Shown: positions 1 through 5,826 of the stretch, piece by piece | How the letters are laid out: the number at the start of each line of letters is the position of its first letter | How positions within the stretch are numbered: position 1 is the first letter of the stretch | Assembly (NCBI GenBank): GCA_046483125.1 | Contig: JAWODU010000057.1 | Location: 1-9,167 of the forward strand | Reading direction: 5' to 3' | DNA length: 9,167 nucleotides | Source: JAWODU01 sp046483125 | Lineage (GTDB): Bacteria > Verrucomicrobiota > Kiritimatiellia > UBA8416 > JAWODU01 | Translations under genes and position numbers: made by a program | Notes under the pieces: model-generated | Database searches by the model: none | Seen by the model: only the letters and a program-made list of their open reading frames with translations | Told to the model about the DNA's origin: nothing

Positions 1-124
1 CGCTCCCTTGCCGGTCGTTCTTTGGGCGCCGGGCGGCAAGTCCAATGCGCCTTGGCTGCGGCATCGCAATGTGCCGGTCAGCCTGCATGGCAGCCCGCCG
101 CTCAGAGCCACCGCAACGGGGAAA

Positions 125-202
125 TGCAAACTTTTTTCGGCTCCGATGACCCGGTTTCCGGGTAAATCCGCCCCTTATGGCAAAATCTCAACATAGTTTG
201 CA
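125..202. repeat. 8-bp inverted repeat plus small hairpin upstream of the integrase remnant
   Basis: TGCAAACT at 125-132 is matched exactly by its reverse complement AGTTTGCA at 195-202. Inside this pair lies a perfect short hairpin, ACCCGG (149-154), TTT, CCGGGT (158-163). The right arm ends a few codons before the integrase similarity begins. Recombinase genes often sit beside their own attachment region, so this could be a remnant of one, but an 8-bp match is short enough to arise by chance. I see no supported gene in 1-196: the open frame from position 8 to the TAG at 194-196 has no recognisable protein. Confidence 0.3.
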
Positions 203-851
203 CTTTATACCGGGCATATTTTCAAGCGTGGTAACGTGTACTGGCTGGAACACAAAGTCAATGGCCGGCGGTTTCGTCAGTCCCTGAACGCATCCGATAT
301 CGACGAAGCCAGGTCCGAACGTGCCAGGATCATGGCGCCCTTCCTTTCGGCTACGGAGGAAGATGTGCTGCATACCGTCAAACAGCGCATCGAGCGGACA
401 TCCGATGAGCTCGACGCCTTGGAAACTCAAGGGCTCCCCCAGCTTGTTCTCGATGACAATGGAGAGCCGGTCAGAAATCCGAACGGCACCCTCAAACTCG
501 AACACAGCGGCAAGCGCGCGGTCGTTGAAGTGGGGTTTCCACAGCCTTCGCCATACTTTCGTCAGCCTTTGCCGCGAATCCAACGCTCCCCTCGCCGTGG
601 TCGAAGCCATAGTCGGTCATGCCAATCCGGCCATGACCCGTCACTACACGCACGTCGGTGATCTTGCCGCCAGCCAGGCTGTCGCCGCTCTGCCGGCGTT
701 CATTGGCGCGAACGGCCACAGCATCCCGGCCATGGTTGACGATGGGCTTTCCCAAAGGGACGAAGAGATCCTAGCTGTTCTCGAAGGGTCAACAGCCAAG
801 ACCTGGAAAAGAGATAGAGACAAAGTAGTCGGCCTTATCCGGCGCAAATAG
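197..851 (+). pseudogene. Tyrosine recombinase (phage-type integrase), internally deleted and frameshifted
   Basis: This is the remnant of a site-specific tyrosine recombinase. The N-terminal part reads in frame 2 (GHIFKRGNVYWLE from about 212, then an arm-like stretch rich in E and R to about 420). No start codon is convincing: a TAG at 194-196 closes the frame and GTG 236 is already inside the similarity. The C-terminal catalytic part reads in frame 3 to the TAG at 849-851: GFHSLRHTFVSLC (box II His and Arg), IVGHANPAM (second His) and TRHYTHVG with the Tyr nucleophile. The switch falls at GGGG 532-535, where one extra G would explain it. Only about 30 residues separate the two parts, so the core-binding domain and the first catalytic Arg and Lys, normally some 150-200 residues, are missing. 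A single base error would fix the frame but not this deletion. A non-family C-terminal tail follows Tyr. The protein is almost certainly inactive. Confidence 0.85.
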
Positions 852-874
852 ACAATCATCACAATGAAATCTCG

Positions 875-976
875 ATGTCGATGTCTTCGTCCGCGCCCTT
901 ACAGGCCATTGAGGGGCTTGACCTCGAGGAACTTCTGAAAAAGCACGACCTCGCTGATCTGATCAAGCAAGGTTGA
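875..976 (+). CDS. Possible 33-residue ORF, unknown function
   Basis: Frame 2 is open from ATG 875 (or ATG 881) to TGA 974-976. The peptide is Ser-rich at first, then an acidic, Leu-rich stretch (EGLDLEELLKKHDLADLIKQG) that would form an amphipathic helix. Its stop overlaps the start region of the DUF3800-like gene (candidate starts TTG 973, GTG 979, ATG 982), an arrangement seen in coupled genes. No clear Shine-Dalgarno sequence precedes either ATG. It may be a small gene, the leftover C-terminus of a larger deleted gene, or chance. I do not recognise it. Confidence 0.25.
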   Translation: MSMSSSAPLQAIEGLDLEELLKKHDLADLIKQG

Positions 977-981
977 CTGTG

Positions 982-1960
982 ATGAAACAGACCAACAACC
1001 GCCAACCCACGATTCGCGCGATTGCACCGAGAAAGGCGAATAATAATATCGAGTTTACAGCGTATTCGGATGAGAGTTATTCTCAAGCTGAACGTTTCCG
1101 TAGCATCGGAGTATTCTCGTTTCCCTCCTTTCAGCAGAAGACCATTGATAAGGAGATTACTGCTCTCCTTAGGGATTCCAGCGTGGCGGAATTCAAGTGG
1201 CAAAACCTCAAAGATGCAAAACATGGTTTCTGTGCCATCAAGCTTATTGATTTCGTGTTGCACGAAATCTATGAATATAACCTGCGCATCGATGTGATGG
1301 TCTGGGATACTCACGATAGTCGACATGCCGTTCCTGCTCGCGACGACACCGCCAATTTCGAGCGCATGCTTTTCCATCTTTTGAGGAATTCTATGAAACG
1401 CCGTGAAAAACTGGCAGCATGGCGTATCAGGCCCGACGAAAGGATGGACATTGATTGGTCGACTGTAGCTCACTGCCTGCGGGCAGTTGGTCGGCAGCAA
1501 GACTTCGTCGAATCCCCGTTACTCGGGGACTTCTTCACTGACCCTCACTATGATGTCTGTGAGTTCAGAGAGATACTGTCCCACGAACATCCGTGTTGCC
1601 AGGTTGCCGACCTGTTTGCTGGGCTGTCGGTTTTCTCGCGCACACATTTCTGCAAGTTTGCAATATGGAAAGATAACCGCACTCCTAACCTGGGGCTGTT
1701 CGATGATCACAGATTGGTATTGTCCAAGAGAGAATTTTCGTTTCCAACTGTTAGACCACTTTGACAGAGCGTGCAAGCGAAACAGACTCGGTGTGAGCCT
1801 GAAGAATAAGGGCTGTCTTTATACATACAATCCAGTGAACCCGCTAAACTTCTGGCATTATGTGCCCCAGCATAACCAGGATAAGGCACCGACGCGTGAT
1901 ACTGACATTGAGATCAAGAGAGTTATGCCAGGTGGCTCTGCCCCTTCCAGCACTCAATAA
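982..1960 (+). pseudogene. DUF3800-like protein with a late frameshift
   Basis: This resembles the DUF3800 family, which has a predicted RNase H-like fold, unproven activity, and frequent occurrence in accessory and mobile regions. The N-terminus has the family's Asp-Glu-Ser motif (AYSDES, D30-E31-S32 from ATG 982) followed by the strand SIGVFSF. A conserved-looking Lys lies at residue 72 (FKWQNLKD). The C-terminal QVADLFAGLSVF with D210 matches the usual ADL-AG signature. ATG 982 is chosen because AAGG at 969-972 sits 9 nt upstream; TTG 973 and GTG 979 are alternatives. Frame 1 stops at 1762-1764, yet frame 2 from about 1744 continues sensibly (LLDHFDRACKRNRLGVSL, then NPVNPLNFWHYV) to TAA 1958-1960. 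One base gained near TTTTCGTTTCC (1735-1745) explains the shift. It could be real decay or a base-calling error. The next gene starts inside its 3' end. Confidence 0.6.
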
Positions 1961-2137
1961 GAAGGTGATCTACCTTGATCAGAATGCCATCAGCAACATG
2001 ATGAAAGCCCTTAATCCGGACACTAAAGCGCACCAGAAAGGAACCTTCGATCCGTTTTAGAGTGAGCTTTTTGAGTCTCTGGATTCAGTATGTAAATTGC
2101 ATGTTGTTTGTCCTGATTCCCATGACGACCTCGACGA
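1932..2137 (+). pseudogene. Truncated YLDQN-motif protein, possibly a PIN-like nuclease
   Basis: Frame 3 from GTG 1932 encodes a short leader then KKVIYLDQNAISNMMKALNPD. A hydrophobic strand ending in an early Asp, followed by Asn-Ala-Ile-Ser-Asn, resembles the start of PIN-like nuclease domains, where that Asp binds metal. I recognise the motif as recurring in bacterial hypothetical proteins but cannot name a family. TAG at 2058-2060 interrupts the frame after TFDPF. Past it the same frame stays protein-like (SELFESLDSVCKLHVVCPDS) until about 2125-2137. TAG probably replaced a Trp codon (TGG). After about 2137 the similarity is lost and the tRNA gene follows within 30 bases, so most of the gene is gone. 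The start overlaps the end of the DUF3800-like gene, which suggests the two were once co-transcribed. Confidence 0.5.
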
Positions 2138-2162
2138 TGGGACGAGAAAAGGGGTCAAAGTG

Positions 2163-2247
2163 TGGTGGTGGGGGATGGATTCGAACCATCGAAGGCTGAG
2201 CCGCTAGATTTACAGTCTAGTGCATTTGTCCGCTCTGCAACCCCACC
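2163..2247 (-). tRNA. tRNA-Tyr (anticodon GUA), CCA encoded
   Basis: The minus strand folds into a complete class II tRNA. The acceptor stem GGTGGGG (2247-2241) pairs with CCCCACC (2173-2167), followed by discriminator A and an encoded CCA (2165-2163). The anticodon stem CTAGA/TCTAG encloses loop CTGTAAA with anticodon GTA at 2213-2211. A 13-nt extra arm lies at 2191-2203, as expected for bacterial tRNA-Tyr. The T arm is GATGG-TTCGAAT-CCATC. No base is out of place. The 3' end faces the degraded integrase region, a common insertion site for integrases, but I found no second copy of the tRNA 3' end on the left that would mark a far attachment site. Confidence 0.96.
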
Positions 2248-2273
2248 TGATCTTTGTGATGCGGATCGGGTGT

Positions 2274-2301
2274 ATTGTGCATACGGTTATGCGGGTGGCA
2301 A
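2274..2301 (-). promoter_or_regulatory. Candidate promoter for tRNA-Tyr
   Basis: On the minus strand TTGCCA (2301-2296, 5 of 6 to the -35 consensus) is followed after 16 nt by CACAAT (2279-2274, 4 of 6 to the -10 consensus). It would start transcription about 20 nt before the mature tRNA 5' end. The call is by eye only. Confidence 0.4.
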
Positions 2302-2313
2302 GGGAAAACTGAA

Positions 2314-2342
2314 TTGCGCTCACCGCTTAAATTGCCTATACT
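2314..2342 (+). promoter_or_regulatory. Candidate sigma-70-type promoter for the MEMO-family gene
   Basis: TTGCGC (2314-2319) and TATACT (2337-2342) are separated by exactly 17 nt. The -10 box is strong and the -35 box is weak beyond its TTG. It lies 44 nt before the chosen GTG start and is back-to-back with the tRNA promoter, so the two genes diverge from this 139-nt gap. Confidence 0.45.
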
Positions 2343-2386
2343 TCGATCATTCTGAAATTTTGCCGATGAGAGGAGTAAAGGCGGCT

Positions 2387-3343
2387 GTGAAAACGGGATC
2401 AGGAACAGCAATACAGGCACTGGTATTGTGCCTGGGGCTATTACTGCCGGCGGGAGTCGGCTGTCGGGCCGAAGAAAGCGGCAATGCAGGGGTACGGCCG
2501 GCAATAGCCGCGTCAAAGGGCTTCTATCCTTCGACGCCTGCGCGCCTGAAGGAGATGGTCCGCGGGTTCCTGGAGAATGCCCCCGAGCGCAAGGGCGACG
2601 GGCCGATCGTCGCGGCCCTGGCTCCGCACGCCGGTTATTTTTACTCCGGCGCGGTGGCGGCCTGCACGCACAAGGCGCTTGCCGGAGCGGATTTCGACAC
2701 TCTTGTAATAATCGGCCACGATACCGGTGCGCCGGACACGGTTGCGTTCCTTTCGCCGGCCGACTATTTCGCAACGCCGCTTGGAAAGGTCCCGGTAGAC
2801 AGGGACATGATCGAAAAAATGCTCGAAGCCGATTCGAATATCCGGGAAAAGGAGTTCGGCGACCACAGCGTGGAGGTCCATCTTCCGTTTCTCCAGCTGA
2901 CGCGCGGGGAGGAATTCCGGATCGTTCCCGCATTGTTCGGTTCGCCCAACCTCGCGAAATGCCGGGCTATGGCTGATGCTATAAGGTCGGCGGCCGGCAA
3001 AAAGAAGGTAATCGTACTGGCGAGCACGGACATGTCGCACTATCCGCCGTACGAGGTTGCCGGGAGGCTGGACAGATCGACATTGACTCTTCTGAAGGGC
3101 GGGGACGCGGGAAAACTTTATTCGCACCTCGAGTCGGCGGAACGTTCGGGCAAATTCGCGGGCGTTCAGACGGCCATGTGCGCGAAAGGGGGAGTGGGGA
3201 CGGCGCTGATGTTCGCGAAGGACACGGGACAGGTAGACGTTGAGGTGCTGAAATACGCGAATTCGGGTGATGTTGCCATGGAGGCGAGGGGGAATGTCGT
3301 AGGATACTCGTCGGTAATTATTTCAGTCAAAGGCGGGAAATGA
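2387..3343 (+). CDS. MEMO / AmmeMemoRadiSam system protein B family, with signal sequence
   Basis: This is a 318-residue MEMO-family protein. The fold is related to class III extradiol dioxygenases (LigB-type). The reaction in bacteria is unknown. The metal-site residues known from human Memo1 all appear: H81 in APHAGY, H111 in IIGHDTG, D215 and H218 in STDMSHY, and C265 in TAMCAKGG. The DHSVEVHLPFLQ motif (159-170) is also present, with His where Gln is common. GTG 2387 is preferred because AGGAG (2371-2375) lies 11 nt upstream; the in-frame ATG 2366 has no ribosome site. Residues 2-26 form a signal sequence with a hydrophobic core and end in AGVGC, an imperfect lipobox, so the protein may be exported and possibly lipid-anchored. 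Most relatives I know lack such a leader. The usual partners, AMMECR1-type protein A and the radical SAM protein, are not in the window. Confidence 0.88.
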   Translation: MKTGSGTAIQALVLCLGLLLPAGVGCRAEESGNAGVRPAIAASKGFYPSTPARLKEMVRGFLENAPERKGDGPIVAALAPHAGYFYSGAVAACTHKALAGADFDTLVIIGHDTGAPDTVAFLSPADYFATPLGKVPVDRDMIEKMLEADSNIREKEFGDHSVEVHLPFLQLTRGEEFRIVPALFGSPNLAKCRAMADAIRSAAGKKKVIVLASTDMSHYPPYEVAGRLDRSTLTLLKGGDAGKLYSHLESAERSGKFAGVQTAMCAKGGVGTALMFAKDTGQVDVEVLKYANSGDVAMEARGNVVGYSSVIISVKGGK

Positions 3344-3416
3344 AGAACAGGGACCTGCCCGCGTAATACCGACTGCCGCGAAGCCGATCTGCCGGGCTTT
3401 TCTCAGGATTTTCTCT

Positions 3417-3932
3417 TCAAGCATTGTTGCCGTTGTAGAATTCGAGAATCCTGTCGGCTACCTGGTCGATTGAAAGTTCCGTGGTATCGATCTGCAGGGG
3501 TATCTCGTCGTACAGGGCAGACCGCGTATTTATGATGGAGCGTATTTTCCCGAGCTTGTCTCCGTCGGCGAGCAGGGGACGGGTGGTGTCGCCGTCGAGG
3601 CGCTTCAGGATGGCTTCAGGGCGGGCCCTGAGGCAGACTACGAGACCCTCGCGGGAGAAATCTTCTATGTTGTCGGGGTCCAGGACAATGCCGCCTCCCG
3701 CGCCGATTACCAGGCCGGAGCTGCGGGAGAGTTCGCGCACGAGATCGCGCTCCAGAGCGCGGAAATAAGCTTCGCCGTCTTCGGAAAATATACGGCTTAC
3801 GGGTTTGCCCTGCCGGTCGACAATGACCTGGTCCATGTCGAGGAATTCCATGCCGAGCCTGGAGGCGAGCAGGTTGCCGACGGCGGTCTTGCCGGTGCCC
3901 ATGAAGCCGACGAGTATGATGTTGCGGTTCAT
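3417..3932 (-). CDS. aroK: Shikimate kinase
   Basis: This cytoplasmic enzyme phosphorylates shikimate to shikimate 3-phosphate with ATP, step five of the chorismate pathway to aromatic amino acids. The 171-residue length is standard. Visible motifs are the Walker A loop GFMGTGKT (9-16), FLDMD with shikimate-binding D34, R58 in EAYFRALE, the GAGGGIVL loop (77-84), the lid TTRPLL with R118, and R137 in INTRSALY, matching the second shikimate-binding Arg. ATG 3932 is chosen because family members begin just before this Walker A strand. An upstream TTG at 3968 would add 12 Pro-rich residues. Neither start has a clear Shine-Dalgarno sequence. The gene converges on the MEMO gene with 73 nt between stops and no convincing terminator, and it is divergent from the GNAT gene. 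All key residues are intact. Confidence 0.96.
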   Translation of the reverse strand: MNRNIILVGFMGTGKTAVGNLLASRLGMEFLDMDQVIVDRQGKPVSRIFSEDGEAYFRALERDLVRELSRSSGLVIGAGGGIVLDPDNIEDFSREGLVVCLRARPEAILKRLDGDTTRPLLADGDKLGKIRSIINTRSALYDEIPLQIDTTELSIDQVADRILEFYNGNNA

Positions 3933-4041
3933 GGGAGGCAGTTTCGGAAGTCGGGTTGCGGGTGTCAAGCGGGAAGAGCTCGGGATGCAGTTGATATCGA
4001 CAGGGGCCTGGTTTCAGGTGCGGGGGCCGTGTAAACCGTGA

Positions 4042-4070
4042 TTGACTGAGGAGTGTACGGGTGATAAAAG
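4042..4070 (+). promoter_or_regulatory. Candidate sigma-70-type promoter for the four-gene operon
   Basis: TTGACT (4042-4047, 5 of 6) and TAAAAG (4065-4070, 4 of 6) are spaced by 17 nt. Transcription would begin near 4077, leaving a short leader with AGAGG (4077-4081) 8 nt before ATG 4090. It is the only strong candidate ahead of the 4090-8308 run. Confidence 0.5.
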
Positions 4071-4089
4071 ATAGCTAGAGGTTCGAAAG

Positions 4090-4572
4090 ATGGAAATACG
4101 CAAGATAGAGCCGGATGATATCGCGCAGGTCAGGGAACTGATCGACAGTATCATGGATTCGGAGTTCAGCAGGGAGAAAGGGGTATACAACTACCCTGAT
4201 ATGGACGATCCCGTGGACCATTACGGGGGACAGCGTGATGTATTTCTGGTTGCCGAAAAGGACGGCCGTATCGTTGGTACCGTGGCAATCAAGGAAGACG
4301 GGGCGGAATCCGCCCTGTTGAGAAGAATTTTTGTACACGGGGACTATCGGGGCAAAGGTTACGGTGAACGTCTGCTTGCCAGCGCCATGGAATTCTGTTT
4401 TGAGAGAAAATACAAAAACGTTTCCTTTCGCGGGACGGACAGAATGCAGACGGCCCTGAAGCTGTGTCTGAAAAACGGATTTGAACAGCAGAATGTGGCG
4501 GAAGTAGATGATTTCAACCTGGTGGTCCTGACAAGGCGGCTGTCACCCGGGAGCGACGAAGGCGGGGCTTGA
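4090..4572 (+). CDS. GNAT-family N-acetyltransferase
   Basis: The protein is 160 residues, typical for a single GNAT domain, which moves an acetyl group from acetyl-CoA to an amine. The N-terminal strand and helix (MEIRKIEPDDIAQVRELI) fit the family. VFLVAEKDGRIVGTVAI (51-67) forms the central strands. Motif A, which binds the CoA pyrophosphate, is seen as IFVHGDYRGKGYGERLL (80-96) with the R-G-K-G-Y-G loop at 87-92. The segment LKLCLKNGFEQQN fits the late helix and strand. The substrate cannot be read from the sequence; RimI-like, antibiotic and small-molecule enzymes share this fold. A short acidic tail follows the domain. It is the first gene of the run, 33 nt before the DUF1015 gene. Confidence 0.88.
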   Translation: MEIRKIEPDDIAQVRELIDSIMDSEFSREKGVYNYPDMDDPVDHYGGQRDVFLVAEKDGRIVGTVAIKEDGAESALLRRIFVHGDYRGKGYGERLLASAMEFCFERKYKNVSFRGTDRMQTALKLCLKNGFEQQNVAEVDDFNLVVLTRRLSPGSDEGGA

Positions 4573-4605
4573 AGACCGCGTACTGCGGGTGATGGAGGAA
4601 GCAAG

Positions 4606-5826
4606 GTGAGAATAAAAGGTTTCAGGGCGCTCAGGCCGCAGGAGAGCCTCGCCGAAGCCCTTGCATGTCCTCCGTATGACACCGTGAAGCTTGCGGAGGC
4701 CCGCGAGATAGTTTCCCGGAACCCCGATTCATTTCTGCGCGTTACCCGCCCGGAAGTTGACCTGAGCGAGGAGGACGCGGAAAACCCGGAAAAGGTATGG
4801 GGACGGGGACGTGAAAACCTCGGAAGCTTCATTGACGGAAAATTACTGATCAGGGAAAGCTCGCCCTCGATATACGCTTACAGGATTGAGGATCGCGATC
4901 ACCGGCAGACCGGAATAGTGTGCTGTTGCCACACGGGCGACTACTCTTCGGGAGTTATAAAGCGCCACGAGAAATGCCGGCCGAACGTGGTCGAAGAAAG
5001 AGCCCGGCATATGAAGGAGCTTTGCGCCCACACGGGGCCGGTGATGCTTATGCACCGTGACGAGCCGGCCTTGAGGACGGTGATTGATGAAGCGGCACGG
5101 GGAAGTCATCTGTTCGACTTCCGTGATCCGGCCGGGACCCGGCACAGGGTATGGCGGATAGAAGACACAAGAGAGGCGGCGGGGATTCTGGAAGCAATGC
5201 CCTCGTGCTATATTGCCGACGGTCATCATCGCGCGGAGGCGGCCTGGACTGTGGCGGAAGAAGCGGGGAAGAGGGGGGAGGGCGCGGAATCTGCCTGGTT
5301 TTTATCGATAATGTTTCCCGCGGATGAGTTGAAGATATTGCCGTATCACAGGTGTGTTTCGTCCGCCGTTTGTCCCTCGCCGGAAACCTTCCTGAAGAAC
5401 CTTGAAAGGGTAGCCGAAGTTGAGCAGGTTGAGGACACGGCCCCGGGGAAAAGGGGCGAGTTACGCATGTATTACGGCGGCAGGTTATACGGCCTGAAAT
5501 GGCGTTCGGCTTCAGACAACGGTGAACTTGATGCTCAGATCCTTCAGAAACAGGTGCTCGCCCCCCTTCTGGGGATCGAGGAACCGACGGTGGACGGGAG
5601 ACTGGAGTTTCTCGGCGGCAGGAGTTCGACTGAAGAAGCGATAGAACGCGTAGACGAAGGGGCGGCATCGATGGCGTTTCTGCTGTATCCCGTGAGCGTG
5701 GAAACAATAATGAATACCGCCGATAGAAACGGCGTCCTTCCGCCGAAAAGCACCTGGTTCGAACCGAAGGCACGGTCCGGCCTGTTAATTCATGACTGGT
5801 GCGAACGGCCGGCGGGAGAGCAGTAA
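4606..5826 (+). CDS. DUF1015 family protein, unknown function
   Basis: This 406-residue protein is a full-length DUF1015 member. The family is widespread, soluble and biochemically uncharacterised. Recognisable segments are the N-terminal FRALRPQESLAEALACPPYD and EAREIVSRNPDSFLRVTRPE, the central signature CYIADGHHRAEAAW with D205-G-H-H-R209, and the C-terminal LPPKSTWFEPKARSGLLIH. The His pair and the final Pro-Lys-Ser/Arg motif are the strongest candidates for an active or binding site, though this is inference from conservation. The start is GTG 4606, set by an ideal GGAGG at 4594-4598 with 7 nt spacing. No signal peptide or membrane segment is seen. Its TAA stop shares one base with the ATG of uvrC (TAATG, 5824-5828), so the two are probably translationally coupled. 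Confidence 0.92.
   Translation: MRIKGFRALRPQESLAEALACPPYDTVKLAEAREIVSRNPDSFLRVTRPEVDLSEEDAENPEKVWGRGRENLGSFIDGKLLIRESSPSIYAYRIEDRDHRQTGIVCCCHTGDYSSGVIKRHEKCRPNVVEERARHMKELCAHTGPVMLMHRDEPALRTVIDEAARGSHLFDFRDPAGTRHRVWRIEDTREAAGILEAMPSCYIADGHHRAEAAWTVAEEAGKRGEGAESAWFLSIMFPADELKILPYHRCVSSAVCPSPETFLKNLERVAEVEQVEDTAPGKRGELRMYYGGRLYGLKWRSASDNGELDAQILQKQVLAPLLGIEEPTVDGRLEFLGGRSSTEEAIERVDEGAASMAFLLYPVSVETIMNTADRNGVLPPKSTWFEPKARSGLLIHDWCERPAGEQ

Noticed and set aside
188..610. Minus-strand frame of 140 codons opposite the integrase
   Set aside because: No similarity recognised; the plus strand has integrase motifs.
859..1500. Minus-strand open frame of 213 codons opposite the DUF3800-like gene
   Set aside because: It has no recognisable motif, while the plus strand carries DES and ADLFAG signatures.
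2217..2933. Minus-strand open frame of 238 codons over tRNA-Tyr and the MEMO gene
   Set aside because: It reads through the tRNA and is Arg/Pro-rich, the usual look of an antisense frame in GC-rich coding DNA.
3357..3401. Possible terminator between the convergent MEMO and aroK genes
   Set aside because: GCCCG and CGGGC form only 5 base pairs around a 31-nt loop before TTTT, too weak to call.
3963..3968. TTGACA on the minus strand upstream of aroK as a -35 box
   Set aside because: No -10-like sequence lies at 15-19 nt, and it would place the start inside the aroK coding region.
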